Origin: Ardenticatenia bacterium
GTDB lineage: Bacteria; Chloroflexota; Anaerolineae; Ardenticatenales; Ardenticatenaceae
Length of the DNA: 43,130 nt
NCBI GenBank assembly: GCA_030949995.1
Contig: JAUZRY010000072.1
Coordinates: 1-43,130, forward strand
Direction of reading: 5' to 3'
Below, one piece after another: positions 35,148 to 43,130 of this stretch. The position numbers and the translations under genes are program-made. Within the stretch, counting starts at the first letter, position 1. Every line of letters begins with the position of its first letter. Under the pieces are notes generated by a model. The model had not been told where the DNA came from, ran no database searches, and was given only the letters and a program-made list of their open reading frames with translations.

Positions 35148-37864
35148 CCACCCTCCTTGTGGTTCCGCCAGGTGACCACCCCGGCCAGCAGGAGAAGCCC
35201 GGCACCCGGCCAGAGTGCTATGCCCCCAGGAGATCCCGCCCGTCCTTCCTCCAGCGCCGCCAGCCGGACGGCCAGGCTGTCTATCTGGGCCTGCTGGGCA
35301 GCATTCTCCTGTTCCAGGTTCTGCACGCGGGCGCGCAGTTCGGCGTTCTCCGCTGCCAGTGCCTGGTTCTGCTCGTACAGCCCCTGGATGGCCGCCAGGG
35401 CCACGCCGTCGGCGTCCACCGTGGCGATGGAGGTCTCATCAGCGCCCAAGCCAAAGGCGGCGTAGAAGTCTTGGGCCGTGGGGCCCATATGGCGGACGGC
35501 ACCCTCCTCGGCCTTGTAGGTCCAGGTGGTGATGGGCAATTGAGCCACCCTCTCCAGCACCGCCTGAGGGTCCACCGGCGCAAAGTTCTCCTTGGCGTTG
35601 CGGTCCGAAGCGTTGGTCCAGGTGCCGCCGATGGTCAGGTAGGCGCCGGTGGAGGTGCTGATGAAGACGCCGCTGCCGATGGTGGGGGTGATATTGGTCG
35701 TGGCCTGGCCGAACCACACCCCCCCGTTGGCCCGCACGATGAAGGTGTCCGCGGCGGGCGAGTAGACATTGGCATTGGTGCTGTCTCCCCAGACGAAGCT
35801 CCCATCGTGAGTGGCATGAGCAAACCGTCCGGCGGCGAAGCTGTAGTCGCCGGCAGCCTCGTTCCCAGCCCCCCCGGGCACGGTGGCATTCCCGCCGCTG
35901 ACGGTGTTGCTCCAGCCCCCGCCTACGGTGGCGTACCAGTTGCTGGCGGTGTTGCCCCAGCCCCCGGCCACGGTGGCATAGTTGCCGCTGGCGGTGTTGC
36001 TCCGGCCCCCCCCGGCCACGGTGGCGGCGTAGCCGCTGGCGGTGTTGCTCTCGCCCCCGCCTACGGTGGCATAGTCGCCGCCGGCGGCGTTGTTCTGGCC
36101 CCCGCCTACGGTGGCATAGCTGCCGCTGGCGGTGTTGTTCTGGCCCCCGGGCACGGTGGCATAGTGGTCGAGGGCGATGTTATCCCGCCCCCCGGCCACG
36201 GTGGCGGCGTAGCCGCTGGCGGTGTTGCTCCAGCCCCCGGCCACGGTGGCGTAGGGAGCCGTGGAGGTGATCATATTGCCGTAGCCTCCGGCGATGGTAG
36301 AGGCCGGCGCCAGCGCCCGGTTGCCCGAAAAGCTGCTCCCATCGAACCCACCGCCCCCCACAAAGGCCCCAGGACCACTGGCGGTGTTGTTGTGGCCCCC
36401 GGCCACGGTAGCATAATTCCCACTGGCGGTGTTGAGACTGCCCCCGCCCACGGTAGCATGACCCCCACTGGCGGTGTTGAGACTGCCCCCGGACACGGTG
36501 GCAATCCCGCCGCTGGCGGTGTTGCCCAAGCCCCCGGACACGGTGGCATAGTCGCCGTTGCCGAATATCCGGTTCGGCTCGCTACTCGTCCCACCGCCAC
36601 CAATCGTGGCCCCCTCCAGACCGGAACTCACGCTGTTGGCACTGGAGCCGCCGATGAGGTTGGGTGTTCCCCCCGTCGGCGCCAGGCGCAAAGCCGTGGT
36701 GCCACTCACCGTCAGGGTCAGGCTCACCGCGTCCGTGGTGCCCAGGAAGTGGGTGCCCGGCGTGGTGCCACCGTTGCCGGTCAACGACCAGAAGGTACCC
36801 GTCGTGCCTGTGTTGTCGTCCCCACAGGCCCAAGCGGAGCCATCCCACTTGGCCACCTGGCCGTTGCTGCACGTCTGCGGCAGTTGGTAGGTGCTCGCCA
36901 GACTGAACTGGTCACCGCTCAACGAGAGCCCCGTCCCGGCGGTGTAGGTGGTATCGTCGTCCCCGTCGTCCAGCCCGGCGGGCACGCCACTCAGGTTGTC
37001 CCAGTGCACCTGGGCCTGGCCCGAAGTCTGCAGCTCGGTCTCAGTGTAGTAGCGGTCGTCGTGGTCGTGGTCGGACCGGGCCACGGTCGTGGCGCTGCCG
37101 CTGCCGGCGAAGTCCACGCTCAGGGTCACGTCGCCGGATGTGCCGCCGCCGGTGAGGCCGGCCCCGGCGTTGACCGCGGTGATATCCCCACTGCCCCCAC
37201 CGCTGCCCACATCATCCGTGCCACACACCCATTGGCTGCCGTTCCACTCGGCGATCTGGCCGTTGCTGCACGTCTGCGGCAGTTGGTAGGTGCTCGCCAG
37301 ACTGAACTGGCCACCGCTCAACGAGAGCCCCGTCCCGGCGGTGTAGGTGGTATCGTCGTCCACCCCGTCGGCAAAGCCGGCCGGTACCCCCGACAGGCCG
37401 CTCCAGGGCGCGCCCAGCGCGTACAGGGCGTAGGGCGCTGCGCTGAGCGCCACCCGGCCATCAAGGGCAGTGTACGAACCGCTGCCGGCCGGACAGCGCA
37501 CACTGACCGCCAGCCAACGAGCCTCCCCCTGGAAGGCACTGCCCCCAAAGTCCAGCCCGCTCACGGTGAACAGACCATCGCTGACCGCCACATTGGCCTT
37601 CGTCAGCGTGCTGCCCACCTGGTTTCCGCCACCGGAAGCATCCCACAGGCTGAACTGAAAGTCGCAGGTGTCGCTGACGGGATTGCCATCCCGGAGCAGC
37701 CGCCCCTGGTAGGTGAAGGCGGTGCCTACAGCGGCCTGCGTACTCAGTTGCCCCTGGGGGGCCGGCCCTTGCGCCTGAGTCCGGCGAACCATCAGAGCGC
37801 CGCCCATCAGGGCCAGCGCCAGCCCCAGGGCCAACAACAGATTGAACAAGGGGTTGCGTTTCAT
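35144..37864 (-). CDS. Large surface protein: YadA-head-like repeats, S74 self-cleaving chaperone, C-terminal anchor
   Basis: The 906-aa product has a signal peptide ([18 protein letters not shown]), a domain beginning [20 protein letters not shown], duplicated modules ([20 protein letters not shown]), then about 15 tandem units of the type [14 protein letters not shown], as in trimeric YadA-like heads. A Peptidase_S74/tailspike chaperone follows: SDRNAKENF with Ser753 and Lys758 in the Ser-x4-Lys spacing used for self-cleavage in phage tailspikes and MYRF, and [16 protein letters not shown]. After it come a coiled coil ([20 protein letters not shown]) and a membrane helix ([15 protein letters not shown]). 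Likely a trimeric, self-releasing adhesin. GGAGAG precedes the ATG at 37864. Confidence 0.88.
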   Translation of the reverse strand: MKRNPLFNLLLALGLALALMGGALMVRRTQAQGPAPQGQLSTQAAVGTAFTYQGRLLRDGNPVSDTCDFQFSLWDASGGGNQVGSTLTKANVAVSDGLFTVSGLDFGGSAFQGEARWLAVSVRCPAGSGSYTALDGRVALSAAPYALYALGAPWSGLSGVPAGFADGVDDDTTYTAGTGLSLSGGQFSLASTYQLPQTCSNGQIAEWNGSQWVCGTDDVGSGGGSGDITAVNAGAGLTGGGTSGDVTLSVDFAGSGSATTVARSDHDHDDRYYTETELQTSGQAQVHWDNLSGVPAGLDDGDDDTTYTAGTGLSLSGDQFSLASTYQLPQTCSNGQVAKWDGSAWACGDDNTGTTGTFWSLTGNGGTTPGTHFLGTTDAVSLTLTVSGTTALRLAPTGGTPNLIGGSSANSVSSGLEGATIGGGGTSSEPNRIFGNGDYATVSGGLGNTASGGIATVSGGSLNTASGGHATVGGGSLNTASGNYATVAGGHNNTASGPGAFVGGGGFDGSSFSGNRALAPASTIAGGYGNMITSTAPYATVAGGWSNTASGYAATVAGGRDNIALDHYATVPGGQNNTASGSYATVGGGQNNAAGGDYATVGGGESNTASGYAATVAGGGRSNTASGNYATVAGGWGNTASNWYATVGGGWSNTVSGGNATVPGGAGNEAAGDYSFAAGRFAHATHDGSFVWGDSTNANVYSPAADTFIVRANGGVWFGQATTNITPTIGSGVFISTSTGAYLTIGGTWTNASDRNAKENFAPVDPQAVLERVAQLPITTWTYKAEEGAVRHMGPTAQDFYAAFGLGADETSIATVDADGVALAAIQGLYEQNQALAAENAELRARVQNLEQENAAQQAQIDSLAVRLAALEEGRAGSPGGIALWPGAGLLLLAGVVTWRNHKEGG
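35815..36555 (-). repeat. 45-bp tandem repeats encoding YadA-head-like units
   Basis: About fifteen 15-residue units with the core ATVxGGxxNTASG are encoded in tandem. The pattern is regular apart from one 16-residue unit ([16 protein letters not shown], at an 8-C run at about 36007-36014) and one longer, diverged unit ([20 protein letters not shown]). The DNA units are alike but not identical, so expansion is not recent. Confidence 0.85.
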
Positions 37865-37919
37865 GTTCGATCTCTCCTTTCGCATGAATGGTTCGCTCGT
37901 TTGGCCATCGGCTCTTTCG

Positions 37920-38201
37920 TCATTGGCATTGGTCATCACCATCGCCTCCTCCAGTCCCTGAGACCCCAACGACGCCCAACAGGGTTGGGCTGCTACCTTT
38001 TTTGAGGGACCTCCCCTCTGACTCCACGCCCGGGGCCTGCTCCAACGGGCCGGTGTAGGCTTCGAGAAAGGCCAGCAGGTCGGCCAGCCGCACAAAGTAC
38101 CGGCTCTCGCCCGAGGTGGCATGCTGCACCCAGCCGCGCCAGCCCTCTTCTTCCCACCAGATGCGCAAGACGAAGGAATCGGAGCAATGGGATTGTTCCA
38201 T
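37920..38201 (-). CDS. Small hypothetical protein
   Basis: A 93-aa soluble protein starting [20 protein letters not shown], then [32 protein letters not shown], and an unstructured C-terminus rich in Gly, Ser and Lys. The tryptophan-rich first half looks like a small beta-alpha module. It sits between the large regulator and the surface-protein gene on the same strand. Start chosen at ATG 38201 because a GGAAGG lies just upstream. Function unknown. Confidence 0.65.
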   Translation of the reverse strand: MEQSHCSDSFVLRIWWEEEGWRGWVQHATSGESRYFVRLADLLAFLEAYTGPLEQAPGVESEGRSLKKGSSPTLLGVVGVSGTGGGDGDDQCQ

Positions 38202-38381
38202 ACAACCGCCTTCCTGCGCCTTCCGGAGACGCGAATCGGTGGGTTCAGGGCCTGCCAGGCCTCGCCGGTCCTTCAAGCAGGGCTCAGGCGTCAGGTGATG
38301 CTACTGTAGCATAGGGGTGTCTTGGGATTGTCTCGACCGGAGCGTGAGGAAGGGGAACTATGGGGACACTTTGGGGAATGG

Positions 38382-41300
38382 TCAGCGACTGCCTCGGGTG
38401 TGCACCTCGCGCCCGCTTTGGCGCAGGCTGGCCAGGTCGCGTTTGATGGTGCGCGCGCTGACGCCCAGCGCCTCGGCCAGGGCCGCCACGGTGGGAGCCG
38501 CAGCCTGGTCGGCTGCCTCGCGCAACAGGCGCAGGAGACGATGACGGCGACGGGCTACTTTGCCGGGAACCTCCTCGTCCTCCGGCGCGGCGACGGTCCA
38601 GATCACTTCGACGTACTCGTCGTCGCGCAGAGGGCGGCCGGTCGGGGCCGAGGCGGCAGGGAGGCGAAGGGTGACCCGCCGGGGTTGGATGGCTTCCCAC
38701 GCGGCGACGATGGCCCGATGCTCCGTCACCTGCTCCAGGCTCATCGCTCGCTCTTCGGGGGAGAGGCCCCTCAGGGCTTCGGAGAGCATCCGATGGGCCT
38801 GTTCCAGGGCAGTGCGGGCATCGCCGTGTCGGCCCAGGACGGCCAACACCTGATAGTGGGCGAAGGGCACCAGATAGGCTTGCTCGACGCTGGGCCGCAG
38901 TTGGGCCATCGCCTGGGTGGTGGCGGCCAGGGCGGCCTCCGGTCGGCCCAGGGCCAGGAGCACAGTGCCCCGCTCTGCTTGCAGGGCAATGGCCCGATCA
39001 GCCAGGCCCAGGTCCCGGCAGAGGGCCATCGCGGCGTCCAGGTGCTCCAGGGCCGGTTGGGGGCGGCCCTCCGCCAGCGCTAGCGCGGCCAGCGAGCGGA
39101 GCACGCTGATCTCCCCCCAACGGTCACCGACCGCCTGCATGGCCATCAGGGCTGTCTGCCACCGCTCGCGGGCGGTGGCCAGATCACCCTGCCGAAAGGC
39201 GATGCCGCCCAGGGTGTCCAGACATTGCCCTTCACCGGCCCGATCGCCCACCTGGACGTAAAAGGCCAGGGCGATCTCGGCATCGCGGGCGGCGGCCTCG
39301 TCGTCACCCAGCATCGTGTGGCGCACCGTTGCCGCGTTGGCGCGCGCGAACGCCTCCCCCCGGCGCTCGCCGATGCTCGCAAAGAGGCGTATGGCTTCGT
39401 CGTAGCAGCGGAGGGCTTGCGTCAGCCGGTCCTGAAAGTAGTAGACGTTTCCCAGGTTGGTCAGACCTTTGGCCTGTTCGTACCGGTATCCGATGGCGTC
39501 GCAGATCTCCAGGGCTCGGTGGTAGCAGGCTATGGCCTGCTCCGGCTCCCCCTGTTCCATATGGAGGGCGCCAAGCTGGGTAAGCCCCTCGGCCCGACCC
39601 ACCTGGTCATCCAGCGCCTCGTATCGGGAGAGGGCCGCTGCGACGGCTTCGCGGGCGGCGGTGTAGGCGCCCGTCCCGTGGAAGGCAGCGGCCAGGGCAC
39701 GATAGGCTTTGGCCTCGCCCCGAAGATCGCCCACCTGGCGGTAGAGGGCGATGGCGGTCCTGAGGGTCGGGATGGCCTGAAGCATATCGCCCCGCTGGTG
39801 GATGGCGGTTCCCAGCACGGTAAGGGCTGCCGCCTGATGGGCGAGGTCTCCCCACTGCCGGGCCAACGTGAGCATCTGGCGGGCCATGGCTTCGCACTCC
39901 GCAAAGCGGCTGGTGTGGAGGAGCAACCAAGCCCGACGCCGATAGACCTGGAGCCGGCGTTGCGGGGCGTCCTGGGCCAGCCGGGCCATCGTCTCCAGGT
40001 CGGCGGCCTGTCGTTCACGCTGGCCCAGGACGTTCAAGGTGGCCTCGCGGGCGGCCAGCAGGTCAAAGCGTTGGGTATCGGGCAGGCCGGCAGCCTCGGC
40101 CAGGGCGACGGCCCGGTCGTAGTGGCTCAAGGCGGCCGGATAGGCGTGCAAGGCGGCCGCCCGGTCGCCGGCCTGACGATGGTAGTCGGCGGCCTTATCC
40201 CACACCGCTCCCAGGCTAAAGTGGTAGGCCAACAGTTCGACCCGCTCAGGGTGCAATGCCTCCCAACACTTCGCCCACGCGCCGGTGCAACCTTCGCTGC
40301 CGCTCCGGTTCGATGCTCCGGTGGACCGTCTCCCGGATGCACTCATGCTCGAAGCGGTAGTGGGTCTCAGTCTCGATCAGGAAGCCCCGGCGGGTCAGCT
40401 CTTCCAACGCCGGAAGCAAAGTGTCCGGTTCCGCAGCAACACGGGCGAGGGCAGGGAACCCGGCCTCCTCCCCCAGCACCGCCGCCGCCTCCAGCACGGC
40501 CCGTTGGGGCGGCGTCAGGCGGGCCAGGCGCTCGGTGACGACGGTCTGGAGGGAGGCCGCGCGAGGCAAGGGGGCCGCCGGAGTGGGGAAGCGCCAGGAG
40601 CCGTCGGCCGCGCGGGCGAGTCTCCCTTCCTCGAGGAGCGACTTGAGCGTCTCGACCAGGAAGAGGGCGTTGCCGCCCGTCTCTGACCACAGCCGCCGGG
40701 CGAAGGGGACTGCCTCCTCCGTGGCGGAGAGGGCCCACCCCACCAGGGCGGCGGTCTCCGCGACGTCGAAGGGGGGAGAGGCACAGCCGCTGCAGGGGCT
40801 GCACGCGGTCGAGCGCGTCGAGCGTCTGCCAGGTGATGCCCCGCTCGCGGGCCTCCCCGCTGCGGCAGGTGAGCACCATCAGGAAGCGGCTTTCGCGCAG
40901 GCGGGAGGCCAGGTGGGGCAGCGCGGCCAGGGTGGCCTCGTCGGCCCAATGGAGGTCCTCCAGAATCAACACCAGCGGTGTGGCCCTTGCCAGCCCATCC
41001 AGGCAGCGGGCCAGCCCCTCCCACAACCGCTCCCGTTCGCGCCGGGGCTCCAGGTCGGGCAGTGCCGGCAGGTCTGGAAGGTGGGCGGCGATGGGCGGCA
41101 GGAGGGGCGCGACGGCGCTCAGCCAGAGCGGCTTCACCAGCGCGGCCAGTTGAGAGATGCGCAGGGGGGTCAGCAGGGGGAGGAGGGCGTCGGCCAGCAG
41201 GTGGTAGGACGCAGCACCATCGGCGAGGGCTTGGCCTATGGCCACCAACATCCCACGCCAGCGCGCGCCGGCCACGATCTCTTCCACCAGGCGGGTCTTG

Positions 41301-42233
41301 CCCACACCGGCCTCGCCCTCGATCAACACCACGCCGCCGTGGCCTCGACCGGCGGCTTCCACGGCCTCCAGCAGCGCGGCCCGTTCCGCGTCGCGCCCGA
41401 CGAAAGGCAGGTGGCCGATCTCCCGCAGGGTCGGCGGTGAGGGCGAGGGAGTTGGCAAGTGGGGGACGTCGGCGTTCTTCAGGGCGGCGCCGATCTCGTG
41501 GTATAGCGCCGTCGTGGCGGCGGCGGCCGGCTCGAGACCCAGTTCGTCTGCCAGGAGCTGGCGGAGGGTGGCGTATTGCTCCAGCGCGGCGTGATCGCGG
41601 CCCAGCAGGTGGTAGAGACGCATCAGTTCCCGATGGGCGGTCTCGCGCAGCGGGTCGGCCGTGGCCAATCGTTGGGCATACGTCAGCGCTCCCTCGTAGT
41701 TGCCCTGTTGCTTGTGGAGCGTGATCAGCCGCTCCAGCGCCCGCAGGTAGAGTTCCCGCAGCCGCTCCCGCTCGAGGAGGGCCCAGTCATCGTAGATATC
41801 CTCCAGGAAATCGCCTCGGTACAGGGTCACGGCCTCGCTCAGCTCCAGCAGACGGGCAGGCGGGGGAATGGTCGGGAGGGCCTCGAGGCACCGGGTGATG
41901 CTCTTCTCGAAAACCGCCACGTCCAGCCAGTCATCGGCGTCCAGGATGAACGAAACCGCGTCCGGCTCAGAGAGCAGCCGTGAGGAAAGGGGACCCAGGG
42001 CCGTGCGGACCTGCCACAGGGTGTTGGAGAGGGGCGCGTCGGGCGCGGCTGTCGGGGCGGTCGGGCCAGAAGATGCCGGTCAGCCGGTCGCGGGGGATCG
42101 GTCGGGTGTGGTGAAGGAGGAGGTAGGCCAGCAGCGAGCGGGCACGCGGGGAAGCCGGCGGCGGGAGTTGGCGGTCTCCCCAGGCAAGTTCCAACGGACC
42201 GAAGAGGTAGATGTACAGCGCTTGCGTGGTCAT
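38382..42233 (-). CDS. SARP/AfsR-like regulator: OmpR wing, BTAD, AAA ATPase, TPR, C-terminal HTH; three frameshifts
   Basis: Read across three single-base errors, this is one protein of about 1280 aa. N-terminus IYLFGPLELAWGDRQLPPP: winged helix of SARP type (FGPLEL.. DRLTGIFWPD). Then a BTAD helical domain (LYRGDFLEDIYDDWALLERE; MRLYHLLGRDHAALEQYATL), an AAA/STAND ATPase (FVGRDAERAALLEAV, Walker A IEGEAGVGKTRLVEEI, Walker B LVLILEDLHWADE), a long TPR array (GALHMEQGEPEQAIACYHRA) and a C-terminal helix-turn-helix (VAALAEALGVSARTIKRDLA). Extra bases: G run 42031-42034, G run 40771-40776 and C run 40262-40264. Fixing each joins conserved sequence (RARRALSNTLW; LSPFDVAETAALV; EVLEALHPERV). It would control nearby genes, possibly the surface-protein operon. 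Confidence 0.85.
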
Positions 42234-42614
42234 AGACGGCCGAGGGCTACACTTCCCCAGAGTTCCCCCAAACAACCAGGTAGGTTCTCCCCCCTCTTAT
42301 GATACACCAAATTCCACGACTTTTCCAGTGAGATGGTCTTCCCGCAGAGGGTTGTTGGACTCTGGTCAGGGATGAGTGTAAAGGTGGCCCTCCTGAAAAA
42401 AAGGGAACGATGGCCGGAACCTCTGCCACAAGGCCACAGAGGGTGCAGAGGATTTCCCTTCCGTCAACACGATCATCCCGCCTGCACGAATGGGCCGCTT
42501 GAATTATACCGGAGAGCCATCGCAGGAGCAACCTGAGGACGCCATCGGCGGCTTGCAAGGCAACGGCCGGGAAGGCGTGTAGGTCGAGGACTGCGTGCCC
42601 GGTTCCTCGACGGC
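42234..42614. other. Intergenic region without a supported gene
   Basis: About 380 bp upstream of the large regulator. A minus-strand frame of 123 codons is open but shows no protein-like composition or motif. A weak -10-like TATCAT (42304-42299) with TGGAAA (42327-42322) could serve the regulator. Nothing else was recognised. Confidence 0.4.
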
Positions 42615-43013
42615 TCACCGCGGCCTTACATGTTCCAGCACACCGTGCACAAGTTGTGCGGTGTGGTCGTCATCCAGGGAGTAGTAGGCCAGCCGGCCCT
42701 GCTTGCGGTCCTTCACCAGCCCCAGGCTCCGCAGGAGCCGCAGTTGATGGGAAACGGCCGACACGCTCAGCCCCAGCAGGGCCGCCAGGTCGCACACGCA
42801 CAGCTCGGCCTGCGAAAGGGCCAGGACGATCTTGACCCGGGTTGGATCGCTGAGCACCTTGAAGATGTCGGCCACCGCCTGGATCGTCGCGTTGTCCGGC
42901 ATCCGAGCCGCGACGGCTTTGACCCGGGGCTCGTCCACGTACAGGACCTCGCAGACATCGTCCTGCGACGCGGCAACGGTTTCCACCTGCGTCTCGGAAA
43001 TCCTCGCTTCCAT
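42615..43013 (-). CDS. ArsR/SmtB-family metal-sensing repressor
   Basis: The 132-aa protein is a complete ArsR/SmtB regulator: VADIFKVLSDPTRVKIVLAL, then ELCVCDLAALLGLSVSAVSH with the CxC on the third helix that forms a metal site in this family, and LGLVKDRKQGRLAYYSLDDD followed by a C-terminal HTAQLVHGVLEHV. The N-terminus is longer than usual and carries one more cysteine (DDVCEVLYVD), as in CadC-type sensors, suggesting Cd, Pb or Zn. It lies 59 bp after the end of a P-type ATPase, its likely target. GGGGAGGGGAGTT precedes the ATG. Confidence 0.92.
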   Translation of the reverse strand: MEARISETQVETVAASQDDVCEVLYVDEPRVKAVAARMPDNATIQAVADIFKVLSDPTRVKIVLALSQAELCVCDLAALLGLSVSAVSHQLRLLRSLGLVKDRKQGRLAYYSLDDDHTAQLVHGVLEHVRPR

Positions 43014-43015
43014 AA

Positions 43016-43072
43016 CTCCCCTCCCCTATCTCCCCCTCTCCCTCTCTCCCTCTCCCCCTCTCCCTATCTCCC
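43016..43072 (-). repeat. Purine-only (G/A) tract
   Basis: Between the ATPase stop and the arsR ATG the minus strand is nearly all G and A, with short tandem units of GGGAGA type. It provides the ribosome-binding site for arsR and is a simple-sequence, length-variable candidate. Confidence 0.7.
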
Positions 43073-43130
43073 TCACCCTCGCAACATGCGCAACCCGCTG
43101 CCGATGACCACGAACTCGCTGATCTCGTGG
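43073..43130 (-). CDS. C-terminal end of a heavy-metal P-type ATPase (start outside window)
   Basis: Only 18 codons and a stop are visible: HEISEFVVIGSGLRMLRG. The 'HE-S-VV--GLR-L' pattern is the usual C-terminus of Zn/Cd/Pb-transporting P1B ATPases. Together with the downstream ArsR this forms a metal-efflux operon. The short length keeps the call tentative. Confidence 0.6.
   Translation of the reverse strand, partial: HEISEFVVIGSGLRMLRG

Noticed and set aside
35815-36555. The 45-bp repeats as a CRISPR array
   Set aside because: Units are codon-periodic, in frame and variable throughout, with no constant repeat and unique spacer pattern. No cas genes are nearby.
35159-38005. A 948-codon plus-strand open frame opposite the surface-protein gene
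   Set aside because: Its regularity mirrors the 45-bp repeats on the other strand; it shows no domain, signal peptide or coherent start. The minus-strand reading has clear domains.
42247-42618. A 123-codon minus-strand ORF upstream of the giant regulator
   Set aside because: Composition is not protein-like, no motif or ribosome-binding site, and it overlaps the start region of the regulator.

Overview
The window is a GC-rich, densely coded bacterial chromosome segment, most likely from the phylum Chloroflexota (an Anaerolineae-, Ardenticatenia- or Thermomicrobia-like lineage). This is inferred from several features together: coenzyme F420 biosynthesis genes, a Sec-type (clade II) nitrous oxide reductase, a monoderm-style lipoprotein cytochrome cd1, secreted proteins ending in an IYLPLVLRN-type tail, and large AAA/TPR regulators. 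No rRNA, tRNA, CRISPR array or intact insertion sequence was recognised.

Layout. 1-1.1 kb: 3' end of purB and a tiny overlapping ORF (+). 1.15-5.2 kb: a minus-strand NAD operon nadC-nadA-nadB-niaR, with a perfect 16-bp palindrome touching the -35 box of its promoter. 5.4-7.1 kb: fabF and a small unknown gene (+). 7.3-12.3 kb (-): dnaX-ybaB-recR plus an unknown gene, a coiled-coil membrane protein, a Nudix CoA pyrophosphatase type protein and a PEBP-like lipoprotein. 12.4-21.2 kb (-): a denitrification cluster nosZ-nirS-(membrane protein)-nosDF-nosY-nosL. 21.4-24.3 kb (-): a Crp/Fnr regulator and a STAND ATPase with near-identical TPR units. 24.5-30.8 kb (+): an F420 cluster (npdG, cofE, an FbiB-C-like nitroreductase, cofD, cofC, an LLM F420-dependent enzyme), an orphan FAD-binding molybdoenzyme subunit and a membrane protein. 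30.9-31.9 kb (-): a one-ORF MNT-HEPN toxin-antitoxin. 32.1-34.1 kb (+): an ArsR-rhodanese regulator and an MFS transporter. 34.1-34.8 kb: a graveyard of gene fragments. 34.8-42.2 kb (-): a SARP/AfsR-like giant regulator, a small protein, a large S74-chaperone/YadA-head-like surface protein and a small secreted protein. 42.6-43.1 kb (-): a metal-sensing ArsR and the end of a P-type ATPase.

How the genes work together. The respiratory block would reduce nitrite to NO and N2O to N2 outside the membrane; the Crp/Fnr protein is the obvious candidate regulator, and an 18-bp palindrome sits exactly 41.5 bp upstream of the inferred nosZ start site. The NAD operon carries its own niacin-responsive repressor. 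The F420 block makes the cofactor tail and encodes two enzymes that use it, but FO synthase is absent here.

Quality caution. At least ten conserved genes are broken by single-base gains or losses, mostly in homopolymer runs (niaR, fabF, recR, dnaX, cofE, the SARP regulator and others). This looks like sequencing error rather than gene decay, so CDS entries marked 'frameshifted' should be treated as probably functional genes. Two apparent gene fusions (nosD-nosF, MNT-HEPN) should be read with the same caution.
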